Counted from the first letter of the stretch, positions 8,446 to 16,883 are shown. The stretch is 64,000 nt of DNA from Paenibacillus roseus (GCF_016424485.1 NZ_JAELUP010000061.1:1-64000); one strand, 5' to 3'. The notes: generated by a model from the sequence alone, not told the origin. Numbers and translations: made by a program.

Positions 8446-10157
8446 CCTTTACCTTTCCCGAACAGGAGGAGCCTGCCCTTCACGGCATATCTCTGGATAT
8501 AACGGAAGGGGAGTTTGTCCTGCTCTGCGGTTCGACAGGTTCGGGGAAGACGACGTTCATCCGTCATTTGAAACGGGAAATCTGGCCGGAAGGAAAGCGC
8601 ACCGGGAGCTTCCTCTACGACGGCTGTCCGCTCGAAGAACTTCCGCCGCAGCGTGCGGCTTCGGAGATCGGAATGGTGTTCCAGGACCCCGAAGCCCAGA
8701 TAGTGATGGGCACGGTAGAGCAGGAATTGGCATTCGGGTTGGAAAATCTGGGCTTCCCGCCTGCCGTTATCCAGCGCAGGATGGCGGAGATGGTCTCCTT
8801 CCTCGGGATGGAGGGCTGGCTCAGGCAATCTGTACATGAGCTGTCCGGCGGGCAAAAGCAGCTTCTGAATCTGGCTTCGGTGCTGCTGCTGCGTCCGAAG
8901 GTGCTGCTGCTGGACGAACCGACCGCACAGCTTGATCCGATTGCAGCCAAGGAGTTTTTACAAGTGTTGCATCGACTGAATGAGGAAATGTCCATAACTG
9001 TTGTGATAGCCGAGCATCGGCTGGAGGAACTTTTCCCATACGCAAGCCGTGTCTGTCTGTTCCATAGGGGCACGGTGAAATATGCCGGCCCGGCCCGCCA
9101 GGTAATTGCAGACGTATGGGCTAGCGGCGATAAAGCAGCGCGGACATTCCTTCCGGCTGTCAGCCGCATGGCATTGGCATGGCCAGACCGCCAGGCAGAA
9201 GCCATCCCGCTTACCGTTAAGGAAGGAAAGATGTGGATGGCGCGGGTGGAGGGAGAGCGGGGAGCCGGCCGTGATGCAGGAGAGTCTTCTCAACCTTCGC
9301 CTGTTGATGATGCACCAAGCAGCGGCAAACTTCGTATACGCGGCCGTTCCTCCGCGGATGCCATCATGCTCAAGTGCCGCTCGGTCTTTTTCCAGTATGA
9401 GAAAGACTCGCCGTTTCTGCTGCACGGCTGCTCCTTTGAAGTTCGCAAAGGGGAACTGATGGCGCTCATGGGAGGCAATGGAGCAGGAAAATCAACCTTG
9501 CTGCGCGTGCTGTCCTCCCTGCTGAAGCCGCAAAGAGGAGCGGTAGAACTGGACGGGAAGCCGCTGTCCAAGTGGAAGGAGAAGGAGCGGATCGCCCGTA
9601 TCGGCTATCTCGCGCAAAATCCGCTGCTTTATTTCAACCGCGATACTGTACGGGAGCTGTTGGACGAGCGGCTCAGCAGGCTTGATCTTTCAGAAGCGGA
9701 GCAGAAGCGCCGACTGGAGGAGATGGTAACCCTGTTTGAACTCGAGCCGATTTTGAACCACCACCCTTATGATATTAGCGGCGGTCAGCAGCAGAAGACC
9801 GCTCTGGCTCTTGTTCTGCTCGCTGATCCTGAGCTGTTGCTGCTTGACGAGCCGACCAAAGGCCTGGACCCCTATCAAAAGGAAAAGTTGGCAGAGCTGT
9901 TGGGAAAATGGCTTCAGGGCAGCCGTTCCATTCTGATGGTCAGCCATGATGTGGAGTTCGCAGCCCGCTATGCCACCCGAAGCGCAATGCTGTTCAACGG
10001 ATCGGTGATTGGACCGGAGGAAACCTCTTCCTTTTTTCAGCAAAATTATTTCTACACTACGGTAGTCCAGCGTGTCGCGGCAGAGCGGTGGCCTTCGCTG
10101 GTGACCGAAGAGGATGTGATCAATAGGTGGCAGGCATTCGCCAAGGGCTCTACCTAA
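8418..10157 (+). CDS. ecfA: Fused two-domain ECF ATPase (EcfA-EcfA')
   Basis: The 579-residue protein contains two complete ABC ATPase domains in tandem. The first has Walker A GSTGSGKTT near residue 37 and signature LSGGQKQ. The second has Walker A GGNGAGKST near residue 352 and signature ISGGQQQK. Both have LLLDEPT Walker B motifs. ECF transporters need two ATPases, and here a single chain supplies both, joined by a linker of about 100 residues rich in charged and small residues. The ATG at 8418 follows an AGAGAGGTGATGAG ribosome site. An upstream in-frame extension lies inside ecfT and is rejected. It overlaps the S-component gene by 31 bases. Confidence 0.93.
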   Translation: MARYQIRNVTFTFPEQEEPALHGISLDITEGEFVLLCGSTGSGKTTFIRHLKREIWPEGKRTGSFLYDGCPLEELPPQRAASEIGMVFQDPEAQIVMGTVEQELAFGLENLGFPPAVIQRRMAEMVSFLGMEGWLRQSVHELSGGQKQLLNLASVLLLRPKVLLLDEPTAQLDPIAAKEFLQVLHRLNEEMSITVVIAEHRLEELFPYASRVCLFHRGTVKYAGPARQVIADVWASGDKAARTFLPAVSRMALAWPDRQAEAIPLTVKEGKMWMARVEGERGAGRDAGESSQPSPVDDAPSSGKLRIRGRSSADAIMLKCRSVFFQYEKDSPFLLHGCSFEVRKGELMALMGGNGAGKSTLLRVLSSLLKPQRGAVELDGKPLSKWKEKERIARIGYLAQNPLLYFNRDTVRELLDERLSRLDLSEAEQKRRLEEMVTLFELEPILNHHPYDISGGQQQKTALALVLLADPELLLLDEPTKGLDPYQKEKLAELLGKWLQGSRSILMVSHDVEFAARYATRSAMLFNGSVIGPEETSSFFQQNYFYTTVVQRVAAERWPSLVTEEDVINRWQAFAKGST

Positions 10158-10819
10158 GCGGTTTCGCGATCGCTTTTGTGCTGCTGATTGCAGCGCTATG
10201 GCGGGAGGAATATTATCTGCCGCTGAGTATTATTATGATTGTAGCTGTCATGATACCTTTCTGGGTCCGATTTGAACGCAAGTCCTTCCATGCCGAAAGC
10301 ATGGTCATGATTGCGATGCTGGCAGCGATTGCCGCAGTGGGGCGTGTGCCTTTCGTCTCGCTCCCCAGCGTCCAGCCAACCTCCTTTGTCATTATTGTAA
10401 GCGCGCTGGTGCTTGGACCGGAGGTGGGCTTTATTGTAGGCAGTGTGGCTGCGGTGGTGTCGAACCTGTTCCTGGGACAGGGGCCGTGGACGCCCTGGCA
10501 GATGTTTTGCTGGGGGATGATGGGCTTCTCCGCCGGACTGTTGCGACACCGGCTATGGATGGCGACGCGCTGGGGCCGGATCGCATTCGGATTTGTCTGG
10601 GGCTTTCTGTTCGGCTGGATCATGAACATTTGGTATATTATCGGTTACTTCGGCGAGATGACCTGGCATACTTTTGCCATGGCTTATGCGGCGAGCTTTT
10701 ATTTTGATTTGGCCCATGCGCTGAGCAATGTGTTTTTCCTGGGACTGTTCGCCGGACGCTGGATCAAGATATTGACCCGGATGAAGGTGAAGTACGGTGT
10801 GCTTCAAGAAGATTCGTGA
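10127..10819 (+). CDS. ECF transporter S component, CbrT-like, probable cobalamin/corrinoid specificity
   Basis: The 230-residue protein has about six membrane segments and the ECF S-component pattern: a conserved MLAAIAAVGRVPF segment, then VLGPEVGFIVGSVAAVVSN and GQGPWTPWQMFCWG. S components bind the vitamin and topple in the membrane when EcfT-EcfA hydrolyse ATP. The GTG start lies inside the ATPase gene (31-base overlap), so the stoichiometry is probably coupled. It resembles the CbrT group described for cobalamin, but I cannot verify the subgroup without a search. The riboswitch and DUF4430 proteins in the same locus support corrinoid uptake. Confidence 0.85.
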   Translation: MAGIRQGLYLSGFAIAFVLLIAALWREEYYLPLSIIMIVAVMIPFWVRFERKSFHAESMVMIAMLAAIAAVGRVPFVSLPSVQPTSFVIIVSALVLGPEVGFIVGSVAAVVSNLFLGQGPWTPWQMFCWGMMGFSAGLLRHRLWMATRWGRIAFGFVWGFLFGWIMNIWYIIGYFGEMTWHTFAMAYAASFYFDLAHALSNVFFLGLFAGRWIKILTRMKVKYGVLQEDS

Positions 10820-10842
10820 TTGAAAGTTTTGGAGATTGATAG

Positions 10843-10871
10843 GTTTAAAGAGTGAGCAGGCGGACATACTA
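10843..10871 (+). promoter_or_regulatory. Putative sigma-F promoter of spoIIR
   Basis: GTTTA at 10843-10847 matches the sigma-F -35 (GYWTA), and GGACATACTA at 10862-10871 matches the -10 (GGnnAnAnT), separated by 14 bases. spoIIR is sigma-F dependent in Bacillus subtilis. The leader downstream carries a 12-bp palindrome CGTTCCGGAACG at 10882-10893. Confidence 0.65.
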
Positions 10872-10930
10872 GGGACATAGACGTTCCGGAACGCAAGCGG
10901 CGCACCGACGGGTGCGGATGAGAGGAGCTT

Positions 10931-11608
10931 GTGTGTCATATGGTAATCCGCAATCATACTCGTAATTCGTTTCGCAAGTCGTTTGGTCTTCTGGTCTTTG
11001 CTTTGGCTGTTCTTCTGATGAGCTGGGAAGGGCATCGCATTGATGCTGCAGTTGTAAACGGGGCTATTCCTGAGGAAGCGATCCGGCTGCGTGTGCTGGC
11101 CAACTCGGATTCTCCCCAGGATCAGGCTATCAAACGTCATGTGCGTGATGCGATCGTGGAGCAAATGGCTGGCTGGGCGCAAGGCCCTCAGACGATCGAG
11201 CAGGCGCGGCTGATGATCGAATCCCGTCTTCCAGAGCTGGAACAGACTGTTGGCGAGGTGCTGGAGACCCGGGGTTTCACATACGGATACAAGGTAGAGC
11301 TCGGGGTCGTCCCTTTCCCTACCAAAATGTACGGAAAAACCGTCTATCCGGCTGGCGATTACGAGGCATTGCGAATTACGCTCGGCAGCGGTGAAGGACA
11401 GAACTGGTGGTGCGTGCTGTTCCCTCCCCTTTGCTTTGTAGACGGCGTGAGCGGGGAAGCGACAGTGTCGGCAGCGGCTATGGAATCTCCAGACAATTCG
11501 GCAACAGGCGGCACTGCGGATGCGTTCGAGGCTCCAGCGCCGGAAGTGAAATTTTTTATCTGGGAGCTTATCCAGTCTGTCATAGATTTTTTCAATGACC
11601 TGTTCTAA
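10931..11608 (+). CDS. spoIIR: Stage II sporulation protein R
   Basis: The product has about 225 residues, with an N-terminal hydrophobic signal and the SpoIIR core IPEEAIRLRVLANSDSPQDQ followed by a KRHVRDAI segment. SpoIIR is secreted from the forespore into the intermembrane space and triggers SpoIIGA-dependent cleavage of pro-sigma-E in the mother cell. The exact start is uncertain. AGGAG at 10923-10927 lies only 3 bases before the GTG at 10931, whereas the in-frame ATG at 10940 has a 12-base spacing. The C-terminal 60 residues are Ala- and Thr-rich before a final hydrophobic stretch. It stands alone between the B12 transporter and the ywl cluster and has its own promoter and terminator. 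Confidence 0.92.
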   Translation: MCHMVIRNHTRNSFRKSFGLLVFALAVLLMSWEGHRIDAAVVNGAIPEEAIRLRVLANSDSPQDQAIKRHVRDAIVEQMAGWAQGPQTIEQARLMIESRLPELEQTVGEVLETRGFTYGYKVELGVVPFPTKMYGKTVYPAGDYEALRITLGSGEGQNWWCVLFPPLCFVDGVSGEATVSAAAMESPDNSATGGTADAFEAPAPEVKFFIWELIQSVIDFFNDLF

Positions 11609-11621
11609 TCGACGCTATCAG

Positions 11622-11663
11622 ATGGCCCGGTATGGTTCATACATCGGGTCATTTATTTTTGTT
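11622..11663 (+). terminator. Terminator after spoIIR
   Basis: TGGCCCG with TATG pairs imperfectly with CATA and CGGGTCA, followed by a T-rich stretch. Confidence 0.6.
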
Positions 11664-11775
11664 TTATGGTATAATTACTCGTCAGTCAACAGATTTGGCT
11701 ATATAAGCTGAACCAAAGAAACGAAAATCGCTGTTTGATTTGGGCCTTATTTTCAACATAAAGGATGAGTGCGAA

Positions 11776-12852
11776 GTGGAACCCATAAATACCCGTGTCT
11801 GGCATCTGCAGCAGGATGAGGAGTCAAACAGGCAGGATATCGAGGAAGCGGCGGCTTGTCTCAAGGAGGGCAAGACGGTCGCTTTCCCGACAGAGACGGT
11901 CTACGGCCTCGGGGCAGATGCCCGAAACACAGATGCTGTAGCAAAAATTTTTACGGCCAAAGGACGGCCCTCAGATAATCCGCTCATTGTTCATATTGCC
12001 TCTACAACTCAGCTTCTCCAACTGGTCAAACCGTGGGGAGAACTCGCTGACCGATTGATGAAGCGTTTTTGGCCGGGAGCTCTAACCATTGTGCTGCCCG
12101 TCAAGGAGGGTGCTGTATCCGCTCTTGTCACAGCGGGCCTGGATACATTGGGCGTGCGAATGCCGCAGCACCGTACCGCACTGCGGTTGATTGAGTCGTC
12201 CGGCTGTCCGGTAGCTGCTCCGAGCGCCAATCGTTCCGGACGTCCAAGCCCGACGCTTGCCGCGCATGTAGCTGAAGATTTATCCGGCAGTATCGACGGC
12301 CTGGTTGACGATGGTCCGGCGGGTGTCGGGCTGGAATCGACCGTTATTGAAATTGTAGAAGGTCTATCGGGAGAGGCAATTCGTATTCTGCGCCCCGGAG
12401 GGGTAACGCGCGAAGAGTTGCAGAAGCTGGGGCATATTCTTGAGGAAAGTGATCCGGCTGGCAGCATAGGACCGGAAGCGGCTCCCCGTTCTCCAGGCAT
12501 GAAGTACAGGCATTATGCCCCGCGGGGAAGCGTGCGGGTCGTGGATGGAGAGCCAAAGCATGTGCAGGCGCATATTCGGCGCGAGCTTGCCGCCGCATCC
12601 ATTCGGGGCGAACGCACAGGGGTGCTTGCTTTTGAAGAACATGCAGGCAGGTATGAGGCTGATCTGGTCCTCTCCTGCGGCAGCTTGTCCGACATACGCA
12701 GCGCTGCGCACGGTCTGTATGCCGCGCTGCGTGAATTCGACACCCAGGGCATTGAGCTGATCTGGGCTGAGGCGTGCAGGGCCGAGGGAATAGGAGCTGC
12801 ATATATGAATCGTCTGATTAAAGCGGCGTCCAATCAGCTTCAGCATGTCTAG
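11776..12852 (+). CDS. ywlC: L-threonylcarbamoyladenylate synthase (Sua5/YwlC family)
   Basis: The enzyme makes threonylcarbamoyl-AMP from threonine, bicarbonate and ATP, the first step of the t6A37 tRNA modification. The 358-residue protein has the YrdC-type core (TVAFPTETVYGLGADA, KGRPSDNPLIVHI, AAPSANRSGRPSP, LRPGG) and a C-terminal Sua5 domain, linked by SPGMKYRHYAP. The GTG at 11776 is preferred because AAGGATGAG lies 6 bases upstream and its N-terminus fits B. subtilis YwlC. A TTG 36 bases upstream lacks a good ribosome site. It heads a block whose order (ywlC, mntP, ywlE, rpiB, ywlG, glyA, upp) matches B. subtilis. Confidence 0.95.
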   Translation: MEPINTRVWHLQQDEESNRQDIEEAAACLKEGKTVAFPTETVYGLGADARNTDAVAKIFTAKGRPSDNPLIVHIASTTQLLQLVKPWGELADRLMKRFWPGALTIVLPVKEGAVSALVTAGLDTLGVRMPQHRTALRLIESSGCPVAAPSANRSGRPSPTLAAHVAEDLSGSIDGLVDDGPAGVGLESTVIEIVEGLSGEAIRILRPGGVTREELQKLGHILEESDPAGSIGPEAAPRSPGMKYRHYAPRGSVRVVDGEPKHVQAHIRRELAAASIRGERTGVLAFEEHAGRYEADLVLSCGSLSDIRSAAHGLYAALREFDTQGIELIWAEACRAEGIGAAYMNRLIKAASNQLQHV

Positions 12853-12924
12853 GCCTGGCTGTTCGTCATGATCCTGAGCCTGTCCGCATATGAATGAGAG
12901 AGAAGCGGACAAGGGGGTATATGG

Positions 12925-13485
12925 ATGATAGCAGCAAACGCGTATGCGGGCCAATTTCTGACTATCCTTTTTATGGCGATTGCGCTCGGCATGGACGCGT
13001 TCTCGCTTGGCATCGGCATCGGGTTAAAGGGGATTCGTCTCCGGGATATTTTAATACTGAGTTCAGTCATTGCGCTGTTCCATATTTTAATGCCGCTAGC
13101 TGGCATGTTTACCGGCGGTTATATGAGTTCATTGCTTGGCGATGTAACAGTACTGGCAGCTGGCGGGTTGCTCATCTTGCTCGGCGGTCATATGATATAT
13201 AGCTCGTTCAGAGGAGATGCTGTCCCCTCCTTCAATCACCGCACTTTGTGGGGCGTGCTGGTCTTTTCGCTCAGTGTCAGTATTGATTCGTTCTCCGTCG
13301 GTGTTTCGCTTGGAATGTTCAATACGGATTTGCTGATGACGGTCATGATGTTCGGCATTTTTGGCGGGTTGATGTCTGTGATGGGTTTGCTGCTTGGCAG
13401 ACGTGTCAGCCATAATTTGGGCGAGTACGGAGAAGCTTGCGGGGGGATGGTTTTGCTCGCATTTGGGGTCATGTTTTTATTATAA
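12925..13485 (+). CDS. mntP: Manganese efflux pump MntP (YwlD)
   Basis: The 186-residue membrane protein has six predicted helices in two homologous halves. Each half carries an acidic motif in a helix (GMDAFSLGIGIG near residue 23 and SIDSFSVGVSLG in the second half), as in MntP. It exports Mn2+ when the metal is in excess. AAGGGGGTATATGG precedes the ATG. The 70 bases upstream hold a 7-bp stem (TGTCCGC and GCGGACA) but are too short for a yybP-ykoY Mn2+ riboswitch. Its place between ywlC and ywlE is conserved in Bacillales. Confidence 0.93.
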   Translation: MIAANAYAGQFLTILFMAIALGMDAFSLGIGIGLKGIRLRDILILSSVIALFHILMPLAGMFTGGYMSSLLGDVTVLAAGGLLILLGGHMIYSSFRGDAVPSFNHRTLWGVLVFSLSVSIDSFSVGVSLGMFNTDLLMTVMMFGIFGGLMSVMGLLLGRRVSHNLGEYGEACGGMVLLAFGVMFLL

Positions 13486-13582
13486 TTAAAACGTGGTAAG
13501 CTATGACATATAAGATGAACAACAAACAAAGTCGGATGACCACAGTGTACATGGATGATAGAACCAGAAGGAGGCGCACAGC

Positions 13583-14167
13583 ATGAAACGCATCTTGTTT
13601 GTATGTACAGGCAACACTTGCCGAAGCCCGATGGCAGAGGCGCTGCTCAGACAAAAGGCGGCTGTCGCAGGGCTTTCTGTTGAATCCCGTTCCGCTGGAG
13701 TTTCGACCATGGACGGGCTTCCAGTATCTCCTTTTGCTTTGCAGGCGCTTGCTGCGATGGATATCGTTCACTCTGGCTCTTCGAGAACGGTGACTGCCGA
13801 ATCGGTCGCAAGGGCGGATTTGATTTTAACTATGACTACAGGGCATAAACGCCATTTGCTGGAGCGCTATCCGCAAGCTGTAGATAAGGCTTATACATTA
13901 AAGGAATACGTAGAAGATGATCCCGGTGTGCTGGCAGATATTGCAGAGCTGGAGACGCTGTATACCGAACTGCATATGAATCGGGTGCTGGGAGGCAAGC
14001 TTAGTGACAAGCAGCGGCAGCGCGTGCTGGAACTGGAGCGACGTATTCCCGGATTCGATATCGCCGATCCATTCGGCGGGCCGCTTTCCCGATACGAGCA
14101 GGCGGCAGATGAGATTTCCATCTTGCTGGAGCGTCTTGTGAACAAGTTGCGGAGCGGGGAAATTTAG
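13583..14167 (+). CDS. ywlE: Protein-arginine phosphatase YwlE-like, low-molecular-weight PTP family
   Basis: The P-loop CTGNTCRS (Cys8 to Arg14 and Ser15) follows a beta strand at the very N-terminus, and the general-acid Asp lies in FDIADPFGG, the hallmarks of low-molecular-weight protein phosphatases. In B. subtilis the orthologue removes phosphate from arginines placed by McsB. A Thr at residue 12 inside the P-loop (GNTC) is the feature associated with phosphoarginine specificity in YwlE. At 194 residues it is longer than the usual 150, because of an insert of about 40 residues (positions about 105-155) before the DP loop. GAAGGAGGCG precedes the ATG. Confidence 0.9.
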   Translation: MKRILFVCTGNTCRSPMAEALLRQKAAVAGLSVESRSAGVSTMDGLPVSPFALQALAAMDIVHSGSSRTVTAESVARADLILTMTTGHKRHLLERYPQAVDKAYTLKEYVEDDPGVLADIAELETLYTELHMNRVLGGKLSDKQRQRVLELERRIPGFDIADPFGGPLSRYEQAADEISILLERLVNKLRSGEI

Positions 14168-14179
14168 GCGAACAGAAGA

Positions 14180-14208
14180 TTGATTTTGCTGCGAAATTCC
14201 GTTATGAT
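14180..14208 (+). promoter_or_regulatory. Sigma-A promoter driving the ZTP riboswitch leader
   Basis: TTGATT at 14180-14185 and TATGAT at 14203-14208 have the ideal 17-base spacing. They are just downstream of ywlE and about 15 bases before the aptamer. Confidence 0.65.
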
Positions 14209-14220
14209 GAAGAAGATAAA

Positions 14221-14337
14221 GCAGATCCGGTGTAACTGGCGACGAGAGTGGGTAACCACGATGGAGCATCGGAGTAAACGGCCGGTCGCCTGGGCAAAGA
14301 GCTTGCGTGTGTAGTTTGCGCGCTTGCTCTTTTTCGT
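14221..14337 (+). promoter_or_regulatory. ZTP (pfl) riboswitch with transcription terminator
   Basis: The pfl landmarks are present: GTAACTGGCGACGAG at 14232-14246, a GTGG.AACCAC hairpin, GGAGC, then CGCCTGGGCA at 14287-14296, separated by a linker. The last conserved block runs directly into a terminator (AAAGAGC pairing with GCTCTTT at 14296-14331 and a T-run). ZTP/ZMP accumulates when 10-formyl-tetrahydrofolate is short, and in known cases the ligand turns on one-carbon and purine genes by preventing termination. The controlled genes here are rpiB, ywlG and glyA: ribose-phosphate and serine hydroxymethyltransferase both feed purine synthesis. Confidence 0.85.
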
Positions 14338-14500
14338 CTTTTTTGGGGATATGTGCATTTATAAATTTCTTGGGAGAGTGTCGCTGAGCTAGGAATTCTT
14401 GTCTTTTAAGATAGGACGAATCAGGTATAATAAGTACGAGCGAAATGAAGCTTATGCCCGGCAAAAGACCTTGGGCAGATCTTATGAGGGGGATTTATGA

Positions 14501-14959
14501 ATGAAAATCGCTATTGGTGCTGATCATGCCGGCTACCGGCTAAAGGATGTTATTGTGCCTTTCCTCCAGGAACTCGGTCACGAAGTTGAGGATTTGGGAT
14601 GCAATTGCGAGCAATCTGTCGATTATCCGGATTATGCGATCACCGTATGCGACCGCGTCGTTCAGGGCGCCGCTGACCGTGGAATTCTGATCTGCGGCAC
14701 CGGAATCGGCATGTCCATCGCGGCTAACAAGGTCCCTGGCATTCGATGTGCGCTGGTACATGACCTGTTCTCGGCTAAGGCAACGCGTGAACATAACGAT
14801 ACCAATGTGCTTGCACTGGGTGAGCGCGTTATTGGCCCGGGGGTAGCCCAGGAAATTATTCGTATCTGGCTGGAGACGCCTTTCTCCGAAGGGGAGCGCC
14901 ATACCGGACGGGTCAACAAGGTTAAAGAACTGGAACACCGGTTCAGCCTTCAACCGTAA
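14501..14959 (+). CDS. rpiB: Ribose-5-phosphate isomerase B
   Basis: The 152-residue enzyme interconverts ribulose 5-phosphate and ribose 5-phosphate, the precursor of PRPP. The start IAIGADHAGYRLK and the active-site segment ILICGTGIGMSIAANK, with the catalytic Cys, are diagnostic of the RpiB/LacAB family. A GAGGGGGATTT ribosome site precedes the ATG. It is the first gene after the ZTP riboswitch and is followed 13 bases later by ywlG. A TATAAT at 14426-14431 between riboswitch and gene could add a riboswitch-independent promoter, but its -35 is poor. Confidence 0.95.
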   Translation: MKIAIGADHAGYRLKDVIVPFLQELGHEVEDLGCNCEQSVDYPDYAITVCDRVVQGAADRGILICGTGIGMSIAANKVPGIRCALVHDLFSAKATREHNDTNVLALGERVIGPGVAQEIIRIWLETPFSEGERHTGRVNKVKELEHRFSLQP

Positions 14960-14972
14960 AGGACGGACCCTC

Positions 14973-15581
14973 ATGGATACCAGACTTCAGGAAATTACTA
15001 TGCAGATGGAGACGCTGGTCCGAGAGCTTGCAGCTGCGGGCGGACTAAAGCCTGGCCAGCTTCTCGTAATCGGAGTCAGCACCAGTGAGGTGCTTGGCCG
15101 CCATATCGGAACGGCAGGTACGCTGGACGTAGCGCAGGTTATTTATGAAGGAGTAGCTGCTGCTCAGGCGCAGCTTGGATTTTACCCGGTCTTTCAATGT
15201 TGTGAGCATCTGAACAGGGCGCTTGTCCTGCCGAGGGAAGCGGCGGAACGCTATGGTCTGGAGGAAGTTGCCGCAGTCCCGGTTCCGGGGGCGGGCGGTT
15301 CAATGGCCGCCTATGCTTATCGGCATCTGAAGGATGCTTGTCTGGTGGAGACGGTACAGGCTCACGCTGGAATTGATATCGGGGATACGTTCATCGGGAT
15401 GCATCTGCGGCGGGTAGCTGTGCCGGCGAGACCGTCAATCAAGCAGTTTGGCGAGGCGCATATAACGATGGCCTGGACAAGGCCAAAGCTGATCGGCGGC
15501 GCACGGGCCGTCTATACGATCAATGATTTTAAAGTTGAAGATTCACCCTCTGTGAATTATCAACCAGATACCTGTATGTAA
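14973..15581 (+). CDS. ywlG: YwlG / TIGR01440 family protein, function unknown
   Basis: The 202-residue protein belongs to the conserved family next to rpiB and glyA in Bacillales. Recognisable segments are LVIGVSTSEVLGRHIGTAG, QCCEHLNRALVLPREAAERY, and IGDTFIGMHLRRVAVP near the C-terminal half. No signal peptide or membrane segment is seen, so it is cytoplasmic. No biochemical role is established that I know of. Its position inside a ZTP-controlled unit suggests a link with one-carbon, folate or nucleotide metabolism, which is inference only. Confidence 0.9.
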   Translation: MDTRLQEITMQMETLVRELAAAGGLKPGQLLVIGVSTSEVLGRHIGTAGTLDVAQVIYEGVAAAQAQLGFYPVFQCCEHLNRALVLPREAAERYGLEEVAAVPVPGAGGSMAAYAYRHLKDACLVETVQAHAGIDIGDTFIGMHLRRVAVPARPSIKQFGEAHITMAWTRPKLIGGARAVYTINDFKVEDSPSVNYQPDTCM

Positions 15582-15635
15582 TTTTATTTATATAAATATT
15601 TTGCCGTCAACACGGTTTCAGGAGGAGAAAGTACA

Positions 15636-16883
15636 ATGGAAAACTTACGCAAGCAGGACCCTGAGATTTTACACGCGCTTAATCTGGAGCTTCAACGTCA
15701 GCGCGACAATATTGAATTGATCGCTTCCGAGAATATTGTAAGCGAAGCGGTTCTGGAAGCTATGGGCTCCGCTTTGACTAACAAATATGCGGAAGGTTAC
15801 CCTGGCAAACGCTTCTATGGCGGTTGTGAGTATGTAGATATCGCTGAGGATATCGCACGCAAGCGTGCAATCGAGTTGTTTGGCGCCGAACATGCCAACG
15901 TGCAGCCGCACTCCGGCGCACAAGCGAACATGGCTGTCTATCTGGCGGCTCTCAAACCTGGGGATACTGTACTCGGCATGAATCTGGCCCATGGCGGACA
16001 CTTGACGCACGGCAGCCCGGTTAATGCTTCCGGACTTTTGTACAACTTTGTGGCGTACGGCGTAAGTGAAGACAGCTTTACAATTGATTATGAAGAAGTT
16101 CGCAAGGCAGCGTTCAAGCACCGTCCGAAAATGATCGTTGCAGGCGCAAGCGCATATCCGAGAATTATCGATTTTGAAAAGCTCGGTCAAATCGCTAATG
16201 ATGTAGGCGCGCTGTTTATGGTTGATATGGCGCATATCGCAGGTCTTGTTGCTGCTGGACAGCATCCGAGCCCGGTTCCGCATGCGCATTTTGTTACCAC
16301 TACAACCCACAAAACATTGCGTGGTCCGCGCGGTGGTCTGATCCTGTGCCGCAAAGCATGGGCGCAAGCAATTGATAAAGCAGTATTCCCTGGAACACAG
16401 GGCGGCCCATTGATGCATATCGTGGCGGCCAAAGCGGTTGCATTCGGAGAGGCGCTTCAGCCTTCCTTCAAAACATATGGTGAAAATGTAGTTAAAAACG
16501 CGAAGGTGCTGGCAGAAGAACTGATTTCCCGCGGCCTGAACATTGTTTCCGGCGGTACGGACAACCATTTGCTTCTGATCGATACTCGCGGCCTGAATAT
16601 CACAGGTAAAGAAGCGGAGCATGTGCTCGACCAAGTTGGCATCACAGTAAACAAAAATGCCATCCCGTTCGATCCGACCAGCCCGTTTGTAACAAGCGGC
16701 ATCCGTCTGGGTACGCCTGCTGCAACTTCCCGCGGCATGGATGAGCAAGCAATGAAGGTCATTGCTGAAGTTATTTCTGATGTGCTGCACAACACCAAAG
16801 ACGAGGCGGTTCTGGCGGCTTCCAAAACTAAGGTTCGCCAGTTGACAGCTCAATACCCGCTTTACCAAACTTTGAATTACTAA
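15636..16883 (+). CDS. glyA: Serine hydroxymethyltransferase
   Basis: The 415-residue PLP enzyme converts serine and tetrahydrofolate into glycine and 5,10-methylene-tetrahydrofolate, the main source of one-carbon units. Core features are [25 protein letters not shown], the PLP-lysine motif [14 protein letters not shown], and SGIRLGTPA near the end. Length and start are standard, with AGGAGGAGAAA before the ATG. It is third in the rpiB-ywlG-glyA unit and a typical ZTP-riboswitch target. Codon use looks more biased than in the neighbours, as expected for a well-expressed enzyme. Confidence 0.97.
   Translation: MENLRKQDPEILHALNLELQRQRDNIELIASENIVSEAVLEAMGSALTNKYAEGYPGKRFYGGCEYVDIAEDIARKRAIELFGAEHANVQPHSGAQANMAVYLAALKPGDTVLGMNLAHGGHLTHGSPVNASGLLYNFVAYGVSEDSFTIDYEEVRKAAFKHRPKMIVAGASAYPRIIDFEKLGQIANDVGALFMVDMAHIAGLVAAGQHPSPVPHAHFVTTTTHKTLRGPRGGLILCRKAWAQAIDKAVFPGTQGGPLMHIVAAKAVAFGEALQPSFKTYGENVVKNAKVLAEELISRGLNIVSGGTDNHLLLIDTRGLNITGKEAEHVLDQVGITVNKNAIPFDPTSPFVTSGIRLGTPAATSRGMDEQAMKVIAEVISDVLHNTKDEAVLAASKTKVRQLTAQYPLYQTLNY

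Noticed and set aside
12853..12924. A Mn2+ riboswitch before mntP
   Set aside because: The gap of 72 bases is too short, and the yybP-ykoY landmarks are missing. Only a 7-bp stem is there.
15669..16868. A 399-codon open frame on the minus strand across glyA
   Set aside because: It is the antisense shadow of glyA, kept open by its biased codon use. It has no ribosome site and no family-like motif.
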